From assembly GCA_964653195.1 (NCBI GenBank), contig CAZZCX010000017.1:1-27384 (forward strand): a stretch of 27,384 nt of DNA. The letters are read 5' to 3'. The notes under the pieces were generated by a model, which worked only from the letters and a program-made list of their open reading frames with translations, was not told the DNA's origin and made no database searches. The DNA is from CAYMDS01 sp964653195. GTDB taxonomy: Bacteria; Patescibacteriota; Microgenomatia; Levybacterales; UBA12049. Below, piece after piece: positions 15,217 to 23,204 of this stretch. Made by a program: the position numbers and the translations under genes. Position 1 is the first letter of the stretch. The number at the start of each line of letters is the position of its first letter.

Positions 15217-16279
15217 CATATCCGTTTTCAGCAACAGTTGCATTATGGGTTACGCCAATATAAACCGTAGTACCTTTGTTACCTATAAATGATCTCTGAC
15301 CTTTACTTCCTTTTTTAGGATCTCCATCTCCCGTAAATACAATATTTCCACTAGAGAGTAGCATAGGTTGATTTGCGATTACAGCATCAACTCCAGTATC
15401 TCTGCCCCAATCTAGAGATTTACCCATAAAACGAGCCCATCCGCTTCCAAATACTGCTACGGGAACGGTACTATATACGTTGTTCTCAGAATTGAAATAT
15501 ACTTTATTTTTATTCATAAGAAGTGTATCGAATGAGTTCGTTTTTCCAGCACATGACGGATAACTTGCAGGGCAGAAATATGAACCATTTATACCTGCGA
15601 ACGCTCCGGATCTTGACACATATTCTGCGAGCGATAGAACCGGACAGTTGTCGGTACAAGTGTTATCTGATGCTGTATCTATGATGACTTTTGTAGAGCT
15701 CAAATCTGCGGATACGATATCTATAAGAAAATTTCCAATTTCAGTTGATACAAGTTGTCTCGAGTATCCGGATGATGGAGGTGTGTTATTTACGGGTATG
15801 TTTTTCGGTATTGTGATTTCTGTAGCTTTTTTAGCCAGTGCTTCTTTTTCTTTAATAATTTGTATATTTATTTGAGCCAAAACTGCCTCAGCTGATGCAT
15901 ATTGTTGTTCTGCAAGAAGGCTGAGACTCTTTGCAATTAGTTCATCAGATTTATTTGTATTACCTCCAGACTCCCTCAACAGTAATAGATCTTCATAAGT
16001 TTTTACTGTTTTTAAATAAGCATTGCGAATGTTTTTTAAATCTTGCTCTTGCTGTTTATTTTTTACATATTGATCTTCTGTAAGTAAAATTTGTAATTTT
16101 TCATTCAGCTTCTCGTTTTTACTGAGCAAATTAATTTCAGTTTGCGTCAATGTATCTAATTTAGTTTTTTGAGTAGTCAATGTATTATTTTGGTAAAGGA
16201 TATAAAACATGGTAACACCTGACAATACAAGAAATAAAAAGAAATAGATTTTACGGGAGTTTTTTTTAATAAATTGCAT
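15217..16279 (-). CDS. Membrane-anchored coiled-coil protein with phosphodiester glycosidase (NAGPA) domain, 3' end lost
   Basis: About 354 residues are visible. A basic N terminus and one transmembrane helix (9-28) are followed by a long coiled coil (about 35-150), a Pro-rich linker, and a NAGPA/phosphodiester glycosidase domain from about residue 178. Domain blocks include FLIDIVSADLSSTKVIIDTA, SGAFAGINGSYFCPA, AVIANQPMLLSSGNIVF and RSFIGNKGTTVYIGVTHN. The family removes or hydrolyses sugar phosphodiesters and is common in Gram-positive surface proteins. A TNTC/DNC Cys cluster may form disulfides. The C terminus is in the gap. It is divergent from the glycosylase gene. Confidence 0.82.
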
Positions 16280-16285
16280 AAATTT

Positions 16286-16291
16286 ATTGTA
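16286..16291 (-). promoter_or_regulatory. -10 box of the NAGPA-domain gene
   Basis: TACAAT on the minus strand ends 6 nt before the ATG at 16279. A second candidate, TATACT, lies about 19 nt upstream of the ATG. Confidence 0.4.
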
Positions 16292-16311
16292 ACACAGGAG
16301 TATATATAGCT

Positions 16312-16317
16312 TATAAT
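16312..16317 (+). promoter_or_regulatory. -10 box of the alkA-like gene
   Basis: A consensus TATAAT ends 9 nt before the ATG at 16327, so the mRNA is likely leaderless. A possible TTGTAA -35 lies 19 bp upstream. Confidence 0.5.
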
Positions 16318-16326
16318 AATAATTAC

Positions 16327-16944
16327 ATGATAAATATTACTGTAAATTTACAGGAAACTGCTATCAAATATTTGAACGAAAAAGATCCTATATTAGGAAA
16401 AGTAATAAGAAAAGTTGAAGCACCTAAATGGAATTTCAATTCCAATTATTTTTTAGCATTAATTGAGTTGATAGTTTCCCAGCAGTTATCGATAAAGGCA
16501 GCAGATACTATTTTCGGAAGATTAAAAGCATTAGCGCCTAGTTCGGAGCTTACTGCTCAAGATATACTTAAACTGGATTCTGAAAGTATGCGCAATGCAG
16601 GATTATCATGGTCAAAAGTGTCATATGTGAAAAATGTTGCAGAGTACTCGATGAAAAATAATTCTGTTTATAAGAAATTTATTTCAATGACTGATGATGA
16701 AATTGTAGCTGAGTTAACAAAAATAAAAGGAGTAGGTACCTGGACTGTTGAGATGTTTCTTATATTTACAATGGGTCGACCTGATGTTTTCTCTTTAGGA
16801 GATTTGGGACTTAGAAAAGCAATAGAGAGATTATATGGTTTCAAAAACGAGCAAATAACAGAACAAATAAATCAAATTTCCAATAAATGGAAACCTTATA
16901 GATCAATTGCTGCAAGGTATTTGTGGAAAAGTCTTACTCTTTAA
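16327..16944 (+). CDS. DNA-3-methyladenine glycosylase II (AlkA/MAG-like, HhH-GPD)
   Basis: A 205-aa base-excision-repair glycosylase that removes alkylated purines. It has QQLSIKAADTIFGRL (52-66), a helix-hairpin-helix KIKGVGTWTVEM (132-143) and the catalytic Asp159 in SLGDLGLRKAI. The lack of a C-terminal Fe-S Cys cluster separates it from Nth/MutY. It is short and lacks the N-terminal extra domain of E. coli AlkA, like many single-domain MAG proteins. It heads a plus-strand run of genes ending with prfB. Confidence 0.9.
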   Translation: MINITVNLQETAIKYLNEKDPILGKVIRKVEAPKWNFNSNYFLALIELIVSQQLSIKAADTIFGRLKALAPSSELTAQDILKLDSESMRNAGLSWSKVSYVKNVAEYSMKNNSVYKKFISMTDDEIVAELTKIKGVGTWTVEMFLIFTMGRPDVFSLGDLGLRKAIERLYGFKNEQITEQINQISNKWKPYRSIAARYLWKSLTL

Positions 16945-16999
16945 AATTAGTTGATTATTATCATTGGAATTTGGAAAGAATTTCCACTAAGATAATTAT

Positions 17000-18004
17000 A
17001 TGAAGATTTCTTTTTTAGAAATTGAGGACTGGGAGCGTTCATTTCTTACAACTTCTTTGAATGGGCATCAGCTTGATTTCTACAGCGAGCATATCAATGA
17101 AAAAAATCTGAAATCACTAACTGAAACCGAAATACTTTCTATATTTATTTATTCAAATCTAAATTCTGATGTAATTGATAAGATGCCGAATCTGAAATTG
17201 ATAGTGACACGATCCATGGGCTTCGATCATATCGATTTAAAATATTGTAAGAAGAAAGGTATTACTGTCTGTAATGTCCCGACTTATGGGGGAAATACTG
17301 TTGCTGAGCATGCATTTGCTCTTATACTTAATATATCCAGAAATATAGTTTCATCTGTTGAGAGAACGAGAAAAGGAAATTTTGAAGTAGATAATCTACG
17401 AGGATTTGATTTGTATGGTAAAACGATAGGAGTAGTAGGTATAGGACATATAGGTAAAGAAGTTATAAGAATAGCTCATGGATTCGGAATGAAAGTTTTG
17501 GTTTTTGCCAGACATCCAAGTGAAGAACTGGCAAGGAAACTGAAAGTAAGTTTCCATAGTTTAAACGAGTTATTGAGACTCTCTGATATAGTTTCATTTC
17601 ACGTGCCTCATACTAAAGAAACTCATCATATGATAAATAAACGTAATGTCGGGAAATTTAAAAAAGGCAGTATTCTTATAAATACTGCAAGAGGTGGCCT
17701 AATTCAAACAGAAGCAATTCTTTACGGGCTTGAGAAGGGGGTTTTTAAAGCGGTGGGACTTGATGTACTTGAGGAGGAATGTGGCATAAAAGAAGAAACT
17801 GAGCTTCTAACAGGCAGATTTATTGAGACATGTGATCTTAAAACACAGTTATTCAATCATGTACTTCTAAATAAGGAAAATGTATACATTACACCGCATA
17901 ACGCTTTCAATAGTAATGAAGCATTAGATACGATTCTTCATGTCACTAAAGACAATATTTTAGGTTTTATTGACCGCACACCTGTAAACATGGTTAATAT
18001 TTAA
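17000..18004 (+). CDS. D-isomer-specific 2-hydroxyacid dehydrogenase (D-lactate dehydrogenase-like)
   Basis: A 334-aa NAD-dependent dehydrogenase reducing a 2-keto acid to a D-2-hydroxy acid. The Rossmann motif is GVVGIGHIG (144-152), and the catalytic triad is Arg231 (NTARGGL), Glu in LDVLEEE (255-260) and His300 (ITPHNAF). The insert between Glu and His (about 261-290) and the N-terminal block LIVTRSMGFDHIDL fit D-lactate dehydrogenases (LdhA/VanH type). Substrate preference cannot be proved from sequence. D-lactate formation would suit a fermentative CPR cell. It starts 55 nt after the glycosylase gene. Confidence 0.9.
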   Translation: MKISFLEIEDWERSFLTTSLNGHQLDFYSEHINEKNLKSLTETEILSIFIYSNLNSDVIDKMPNLKLIVTRSMGFDHIDLKYCKKKGITVCNVPTYGGNTVAEHAFALILNISRNIVSSVERTRKGNFEVDNLRGFDLYGKTIGVVGIGHIGKEVIRIAHGFGMKVLVFARHPSEELARKLKVSFHSLNELLRLSDIVSFHVPHTKETHHMINKRNVGKFKKGSILINTARGGLIQTEAILYGLEKGVFKAVGLDVLEEECGIKEETELLTGRFIETCDLKTQLFNHVLLNKENVYITPHNAFNSNEALDTILHVTKDNILGFIDRTPVNMVNI

Positions 18005-18028
18005 TTTTTTTCTCCTGGTTTTTTAAAT

Positions 18029-18349
18029 ATGCTTTTTAAGTCTATCTTTAAAACAATTCTAGCTGTCACACTTATAGTTTCTTTTTACTTCGTGATAAAA
18101 TACGCGGAAGATATAAGAAATTTTGTATCTATTGGATATAACAAAAAAGTAGCCGGAGCGAAAACTAGCCTGGAAGAAGAAATAAAACAGGATACTTTTA
18201 CATATCTGGATAAAGCAAAAAATGAAATTATGCAGGTAAAAATTTCCGATATCGCTCAAGTCATTTCAAGAGTTCAAAAAGTGAATAAAGATCTAGATTT
18301 TGTAAAATTATATGTTGTTCGTGAAATTAATGAAAAATTAAAAAATTAG
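18029..18349 (+). CDS. Small single-pass membrane protein, unknown
   Basis: A 106-aa protein I do not recognise. A transmembrane helix lies at about residues 6-24 (FKTILAVTLIVSFYFVIKY), followed by a polar, mostly helical tail rich in Lys and Glu. It could be a bitopic protein with its tail inside or outside. It lies 24 nt after the dehydrogenase gene and 9 nt before prfB, so it is probably part of the same transcript. Codon use is like its neighbours. It could be a lineage-specific gene. Confidence 0.65.
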   Translation: MLFKSIFKTILAVTLIVSFYFVIKYAEDIRNFVSIGYNKKVAGAKTSLEEEIKQDTFTYLDKAKNEIMQVKISDIAQVISRVQKVNKDLDFVKLYVVREINEKLKN

Positions 18350-18358
18350 TTTTTAACT

Positions 18359-19366
18359 ATGGAAGACATAAATTCTCGTTTTAAAAAATTATCTGAGAAA
18401 GTGAATATTGATAATAAGCGTAAAGAGATACGAACAATAGAGGCTGAATCTATGAAGACTGATTTTTGGTTGGATCACGAAAATGCTTCTAAAAAAATGA
18501 AAACCTTATCCAATCTTCAGAAAGAGATTGAGGAGATAGAGCTACTACAGTTATGGATTATGGATGGGGATTTGAAAGAAGCAGAAGCATTATTGAGAAA
18601 ATTAGAATTACTGATGTATTTTTCCGGAAAGCATGACAAAGACAACGCAATAATGTCAATTCATTCCGGTCAAGGCGGAACGGAAGCGATGGATTGGGCT
18701 GAGATGCTGTACCGAATGTATACTAGATATTTTGAGAAAAAGGGATGGGGCTTTGACATTCTCGATGAAACACCAGGTGAAGAAACAGGTATAAAAAGTA
18801 TAACTATATCAGTATCGGGTATTTATGTTTATGGTTATTTGAAATTTGAAGCTGGAGTTCATAGATTAGTTCGTCAGTCTCCTTTCAATGCAGATAAATT
18901 ACGACAGACATCTTTTGCATTGGTAGAAGTTATGCCTCAGATAGAAAATAATCAAGATATAGAGCTAAGAGATGATGATATTGAGTTTGAAGCATTCCGT
19001 TCCGGGGGACACGGTGGACAAAATGTGAACAAAGTATCAACAGCAGTGCGTCTCAAGCATAAACCGACTGGTATAGTGGTCACAGCACAGACACAAAGAT
19101 ATCAAGTGCAGAATCGTGAATATGCGATGAAAATGTTACGTGCGAAATTATGGATCTTAAAAGAAGAAGAACGAAAAAAGCAGGAAGCAGCATTAAAAGG
19201 TGGATATAAAACACCTGGATGGGGGAATCAAATTCGTTCTTATGTACTTCATCCTTATAAAATGGTGAAAGATTTAAGAACAAGTGTAGAATCATCAAAT
19301 CCTGATGCAGTACTTGATGGAGAGTTAGATGTTTTTATCGAAGAAGAGCTAAGGCAATTAATATAA
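18359..19366 (+). CDS. prfB: Peptide chain release factor 2
   Basis: A 335-aa class I release factor that ends translation at UAA and UGA. SPF (174-176, in VRQSPFNADKLRQTSF) is the RF2 tripeptide anticodon, as opposed to PxT in RF1. GGQ (219-221, in SGGHGGQNVNKV) triggers peptidyl-tRNA hydrolysis. The gene is one uninterrupted frame. The N terminus begins directly in the coiled-coil domain, and no CTT-TGA programmed frameshift site is present upstream, so the usual autoregulation seems lost. RF2 presence argues against UGA recoding, as does use of TGA as a stop in this window. Confidence 0.96.
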   Translation: MEDINSRFKKLSEKVNIDNKRKEIRTIEAESMKTDFWLDHENASKKMKTLSNLQKEIEEIELLQLWIMDGDLKEAEALLRKLELLMYFSGKHDKDNAIMSIHSGQGGTEAMDWAEMLYRMYTRYFEKKGWGFDILDETPGEETGIKSITISVSGIYVYGYLKFEAGVHRLVRQSPFNADKLRQTSFALVEVMPQIENNQDIELRDDDIEFEAFRSGGHGGQNVNKVSTAVRLKHKPTGIVVTAQTQRYQVQNREYAMKMLRAKLWILKEEERKKQEAALKGGYKTPGWGNQIRSYVLHPYKMVKDLRTSVESSNPDAVLDGELDVFIEEELRQLI

Positions 19367-19411
19367 ATTTTCTCTCCTTTCAACCTCTTGCATTTTCTAA
19401 AGGTTTACTCG

Positions 19412-19417
19412 TATAGT
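19412..19417 (+). promoter_or_regulatory. -10 box of the Thr/Pro-rich surface protein pair
   Basis: TATAGT ends 19 nt before the ATG at 19437, giving a leader of about a dozen bases without a Shine-Dalgarno. No convincing -35 box was found. Confidence 0.35.
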
Positions 19418-19436
19418 AATAATAGCTCAATATTTT

Positions 19437-20084
19437 ATGAAGTTTTCATTACTTTCGTTAAGTCCTAAATTTTTTATATTCGCTTTATTGATACTCGTTG
19501 GTGTACCTGTAACAGTTTTTCTAGTCAGCCAAAATCAAAATACTTCTCAACAGGCAAATGAATCTCCATATCCTAAATGCGCACCGGATGGTCCTGAGAG
19601 TGGATGGCCTGAATGTAGATATGGTCAGCCTTCACATAATACGCAAGCATGTCGAACAAGAGCTGAAAATCATAAGGGTGTGGATGGACCTCAGGGGCAA
19701 GGAGATGCAGCATGGTTTACATGGGCGCAGGATCCACCTAAGCCTTTATCTTGTGGTACCGCATGCGGATTGGCACCTTCTTTTTGTATTGTGAACAATT
19801 CACCTACACCTCAGCCATCCAACACTCCAGTACCGTCCAATACGCCAAAACCTAAGCCATCCAACACTCCTGTTCCGTCCAATACACCTAAACCTACAGC
19901 AACACCTTTGCCTACGGTAACACCTTTGCCTACGGTAACTCCTCTGCCTTCAGTTACACCAGATCCGACGGCTACAGATGTGCCTCCTACTCCAACAGAA
20001 ACAATTTCTAGTTGCCCAGTTCCTAGAACTCCAGCTTCAGGTATGAATATTAGAATAGTATGTCCTTACTGTGATGATGAATAA
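19437..20084 (+). CDS. Thr/Pro-rich membrane-anchored surface protein
   Basis: A 215-aa protein with an N-terminal hydrophobic segment (about 11-30) that acts as signal or anchor. A small Cys-containing region follows (CAPDGPESGWPECRYGQPS to SCGTACGLAPSFC). A low-complexity stalk (about 122-195) is built from PSNTPVPSNTPKP and TPLPTV repeats. The end (SGMNIRIVCPYCDDE) has two Cys residues as CPYC and no C-terminal membrane helix or sorting signal. At the DNA level a TPLPTV unit is repeated as 18-bp copies near 19905-19955. It lies 2 nt before a second surface protein gene, so the pair is an operon. Function is unknown. Confidence 0.75.
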   Translation: MKFSLLSLSPKFFIFALLILVGVPVTVFLVSQNQNTSQQANESPYPKCAPDGPESGWPECRYGQPSHNTQACRTRAENHKGVDGPQGQGDAAWFTWAQDPPKPLSCGTACGLAPSFCIVNNSPTPQPSNTPVPSNTPKPKPSNTPVPSNTPKPTATPLPTVTPLPTVTPLPSVTPDPTATDVPPTPTETISSCPVPRTPASGMNIRIVCPYCDDE

Positions 20085-20086
20085 AT

Positions 20087-21143
20087 ATGAAAAATCTTAA
20101 TTTATCACAAAAAATATTATTAGGTTTTATCTTTATAGCAGGTATTGTTATAACTTTGTTGCTGCTTAGAAATCCACAGGATTTGCGGGAAAGAGCTACC
20201 GGAGATAATGTTACAGCTGTACCAGTATGCTCACAGACAGGATCAATAAATATTAATCTCAGCTTCACAAATACCACTGATTCAGTAGTCAGAGTGCTGG
20301 CAAGAGATGAGCAATCAGGTTCAACTACTGCATTAGGTGATGCAGAACCTGGCGAATCAATATCCGGAGTAATTGAAACATCTGATGCGAGCGTAGATGA
20401 AAGTAATATTATATTTGAAGTAAGTGATGGTGAATCTTATATAGCATCATATACGGCCTATTCATGCGACACGGATACGGGAGGGGCTTGTGCTGTCGAG
20501 CAAGCAAAATGTATTTGGGATACAGTAGAAAATACCGCTCGATATAAAGTAAAAGTTACAGATAACGAAAATGATGAAGTGATAAAAGAAGAAACCGTGA
20601 ATCATCCTATTACAAGCTTAGTATTTCCAGCAACGGCTGGCGGAAGTTATACTTGTGAAGTTACTCCAGTAAATTCGTGTGGCGAAGGTAGTAAGGATAG
20701 CGCAGAAGGTAGTTGTCCTGTACCTACCAGTACTCCGAATCCATCGCATACTCCTGCTCCTACCTCTACACCTGGACTTACCAGTACACCTACCTCTACA
20801 CCTGGACTTACCAGTACACCTACCTCTACACCTGGACTTACCANNNNNNNNNNNNNNNNNNNNNNNNNNNNNNNNNNNNNNNNNNNNNNNNNNNNNNNNN
20901 NNNNNNNNNNNNNNNNNNNNNNNNNNNNNNNNNNNNNNNNNNNGTACACCTGGGCCTAGTAATACGCCAAGACCTAGCGACATACCAGGTCCGACAAATA
21001 CTTCAGCAGGTATCTTAAACTCTACACCAACTGCTATAAAGCAATTACCTCCTACTGGCTTCAGTCAGGATGTGATGACGATAGCTGTATTTGGGAGTGC
21101 GATCATGCTGATGGGAGCTTTCGTCGTAATCTTCCTTTGGTAG
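20087..21143 (+). CDS. LPPTG-anchored Thr/Pro-repeat surface protein (internal gap)
   Basis: An N-terminal membrane segment (9-27) precedes RNPQDLRERA, a Cys-containing strand-rich region, and an FN3-like module (about 138-203, KCIWDTVENTARYKVKVTD...TYxCEV-like). A Thr/Pro stalk of 10-residue units (TSTPGLTSTP) runs into the N gap. After the gap the stalk continues (TPGPSNTPRPSDIPGP) and ends with LPPTG (21045-21059) and a hydrophobic helix, which is a sortase signal. The frames before and after the gap differ, so the true gap is not 100 bp. The Lys/Arg tail usual after such helices is absent. The gene faces a sortase gene 3 nt away. Confidence 0.78.
20761..20843 (+). repeat. 30-bp coding tandem repeat
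   Basis: Two perfect 30-bp units (20761-20790, 20791-20820) and 23 bp of a third, with no base difference. They encode a 10-residue Thr/Pro unit and run straight into the assembly gap, so the assembler probably broke here because of the repeat. Confidence 0.95.
20844..20943. other. Assembly gap (100 N)
   Basis: Exactly 100 N placed inside a tandem-repeat coding region. The real repeat count is unknown. Confidence 0.98.
21045..21059 (+). other. Sortase sorting motif LPPTG
   Basis: Codons for Leu-Pro-Pro-Thr-Gly are followed by a 20-residue hydrophobic helix and the stop. This matches LPxTG and lies directly beside a sortase gene. Confidence 0.8.
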
Positions 21144-21146
21144 TAG

Positions 21147-21893
21147 TTATATTTCTTCAAGCCTGGCTTTTATAATCAACCTTTTCCAAATAGTTCCTGG
21201 TGGCGTACAGGTGATTATAGTGAGATAAGTTCCCGAACTATCCTGTGATAAAACAGTGAGATCATCAGGATCAGTTATATGAGTTCTAATAACTATATAT
21301 TTATATATTTTCTTTCCGCGGTAAACTTTTATACTATCCCCGATTACAAGATTATGTGCTTTCGCGAAGATAGTTTTATAATTATTTTTTTCAAAGAAAT
21401 GCGGAAGTGTAGAATGCCCGAAAATGACAGTATTCCCTCTATTTGGAGGGATAGGAGTACCCCAATATTGAACTAAATGCTTTGATACATCAAAATCAAT
21501 TGTTGAAACAGTAGCATTTTTAACACCTAATTTTGGTATGGATATTGAATAGTATGCTATTTCCGGTTTCTGGTGATCCTTAAAACCATATGCTTTAAGC
21601 CACTCATTATCAGGTGAGGTTGAATCATCAGTTAAAATTTTTACAGAGTGTTCTTTCTCAATTGCATATATAACTTCCGGAGTCAGAATGAAGGGTTTAG
21701 GGATAGGGGATGCAGCTTTTGTAAAAATTGAGTCAGTAATTATTTGCCAAGCAATAACCGGAACAGCATTATAACTTAATAATCCTATACCTGATAGGAC
21801 AAGTAGTATACCTCCCCAGTGAATAATATTAGTTTTTTTTGATTTTTTTTTAGGTTTTGAAATACCATTTTTAAAATAATATTTTTTCGCCAT
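21147..21893 (-). CDS. Sortase (class D/E-like transpeptidase)
   Basis: A 248-aa sortase that would cut LPxTG-type signals and join surface proteins to the cell wall. A basic N-terminal tail and one transmembrane helix (27-48) precede the catalytic barrel. The active-site residues are His160 (VIFGHST), Cys229 (LTIITCTPPG) and Arg238 (WKRLIIKARL), with TLxTC spacing normal for the family. The subclass is uncertain. An upstream in-frame ATG at 22013 would add 40 residues and overlap the divergent gene and its promoter, so 21893 is chosen. Its 3' neighbour is the LPPTG protein, a likely substrate (inference). Confidence 0.92.
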   Translation of the reverse strand: MAKKYYFKNGISKPKKKSKKTNIIHWGGILLVLSGIGLLSYNAVPVIAWQIITDSIFTKAASPIPKPFILTPEVIYAIEKEHSVKILTDDSTSPDNEWLKAYGFKDHQKPEIAYYSISIPKLGVKNATVSTIDFDVSKHLVQYWGTPIPPNRGNTVIFGHSTLPHFFEKNNYKTIFAKAHNLVIGDSIKVYRGKKIYKYIVIRTHITDPDDLTVLSQDSSGTYLTIITCTPPGTIWKRLIIKARLEEI

Positions 21894-21904
21894 AGTCTTT
21901 ATAT

Positions 21905-21910
21905 AGTATA
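21905..21910 (-). promoter_or_regulatory. -10 box of the sortase gene
   Basis: TATACT on the minus strand ends 11 nt before the ATG at 21893, and an overlapping TATATA lies a few bases closer. It supports the short start. Confidence 0.4.
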
Positions 21911-21989
21911 TAAAAAAGATACATATTAAAAGCGTAAGGGATTGCGATAAATCGGAAAATATGTAATACTTTAGGAGAATAGACTGCCC

Positions 21990-22445
21990 ATGGACAAAGA
22001 AAAACAATCTCAATCATTGATGCATGATTTGACTGAAAAACCCTCATTTTTCACAAAAAAAATGCTTATCATTCTTCTTGTCGTAGCTTTTCTTGGAATT
22101 GGAACCGGTTTTTTTCTATCAAGAAATGCGAATGTATCTTCAAATCCTGGTATGCTGGGAAATATTGTAAGTAACGCTGCAATCAAAAAAGGCGAATCAT
22201 TCGGATCAAACGATACTGAGACATATAAAGATATTGCCGAAGGAAAGCTTAAAGAAGGAGGAATAGAGGGTGAAGGACAATATCACTTGGTTCGATCAGG
22301 TGGAGATTCCCAAAATGTTTATTTAACTTCCTCTTTGATCGATCTATCCAAGTTTTTGGGAAGAAATATTAAGGTATGGGGTCAGACCCAAAAAGCTCAA
22401 AAAGCAGGTTGGCTAATGGATGTAGGGAGAGTAGAAGTTTTGTAA
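21990..22445 (+). CDS. Conserved membrane-anchored protein upstream of ftsE
   Basis: A 151-aa protein with one transmembrane helix (25-43) and a C-terminal globular region (88-151) containing GEGQYHLVRSGGDSQNVYLTSS, DLSKFLGRNIKVWGQT and KAGWLMDVGRVEVL. The strand pattern and the G-x-VKVWG segment look like a small OB-fold-type domain. I cannot assign a function. A Shine-Dalgarno-like AGGAG (21973-21977) lies 12 nt before the ATG, somewhat far. It ends 2 nt before ftsE, so it belongs to that operon and may act in division or wall control. It is divergent from the sortase. Confidence 0.72.
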   Translation: MDKEKQSQSLMHDLTEKPSFFTKKMLIILLVVAFLGIGTGFFLSRNANVSSNPGMLGNIVSNAAIKKGESFGSNDTETYKDIAEGKLKEGGIEGEGQYHLVRSGGDSQNVYLTSSLIDLSKFLGRNIKVWGQTQKAQKAGWLMDVGRVEVL

Positions 22446-22447
22446 AC

Positions 22448-23191
22448 ATGATTAGATTTGAGTCAGTAACTAAAAAATTTGGTACGGGAGAATCTGCTTT
22501 ATCAGATATCAGCCTTACGATAGAACCTGGAGAATTTGTTTTTTTGACTGGTCCTTCAGGATCTGGAAAGACGACCTTTTTCCGTTTATTGACACGTGAA
22601 ATGCTGCCAACTACTGGAGCGATTCATATAAATGATTTGAACATAACGAAGTTACCGCGTGGAAAAATCTCGCATCTTAGACGGAGAATTGGTGTAATTT
22701 TTCAGGATTTGAAATTGCTTACTGATAGAACAATTTTAGAGAATATAATATTACCTTTGCAGATAGCAGGTATTGATAATAAAAAGGCAAAGAGCAGAGT
22801 CTTAGAAATAATGACGCAAGTCGGAATTGATCAACATAAAGATAAATTTCCAATTCAGTTATCAGGTGGAGAGTTGCAAAGAGTAGCCATAGCTAGAGCT
22901 ATCGTATTTGCTCCACAGATAATAATTGCTGATGAACCTACCGGCAATTTGGATTCAAATACTTCCTGGGAAATAGTGAAATTATTGGAAGAAATTAATG
23001 ATACTGGTACTACTGTCCTGATGGCAACCCATAATACAGAAGTTGTGAAAGCATTAGGTAGAAGGCATATTGTCTTAGATAAAGGAGCGATTGTTAAAGA
23101 TGAACCATCATCTAAAAAAAAGAAAGAATCTAAAACAATTGAAAATGATGAGGATAAAAAACCGGAACACGTCAAAAAAGATCACAAATAA
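22448..23191 (+). CDS. ftsE: Cell-division ATP-binding protein FtsE
   Basis: A 247-aa ABC ATPase that drives FtsX to switch on peptidoglycan hydrolases at the division site. Walker A is GPSGSGKTT (35-43), the signature LSGGELQRVAIARA (138-151), and Walker B IIIADEPTGNLD (158-169) with Asp162/Glu163. IGVIFQDLKLL (81-91) is typical of FtsE. A charged Lys/Glu tail (about 217-247) extends the C terminus. An in-frame ATG at 22376 lies inside the preceding gene, so 22448 is preferred. Adjacent ftsX and an M23 coiled-coil protein confirm the identity. Confidence 0.95.
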   Translation: MIRFESVTKKFGTGESALSDISLTIEPGEFVFLTGPSGSGKTTFFRLLTREMLPTTGAIHINDLNITKLPRGKISHLRRRIGVIFQDLKLLTDRTILENIILPLQIAGIDNKKAKSRVLEIMTQVGIDQHKDKFPIQLSGGELQRVAIARAIVFAPQIIIADEPTGNLDSNTSWEIVKLLEEINDTGTTVLMATHNTEVVKALGRRHIVLDKGAIVKDEPSSKKKKESKTIENDEDKKPEHVKKDHK

Positions 23192-23204
23192 AACATAAAC
23201 TATT

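Noticed and set aside
18300..18420. Programmed +1 frameshift at the start of prfB
   Set aside because: No CTT-TGA site or Shine-Dalgarno-like stimulator, and the frame is open from its ATG.
20761..20843. CRISPR-like direct repeats
   Set aside because: The units are head-to-tail without spacers and encode an in-frame Thr/Pro stalk.
20618..20983. Open frames on the minus strand through the repeat region
   Set aside because: They are reverse-strand shadows of a low-complexity repeat and the N run, rich in Arg/Gly by composition only.
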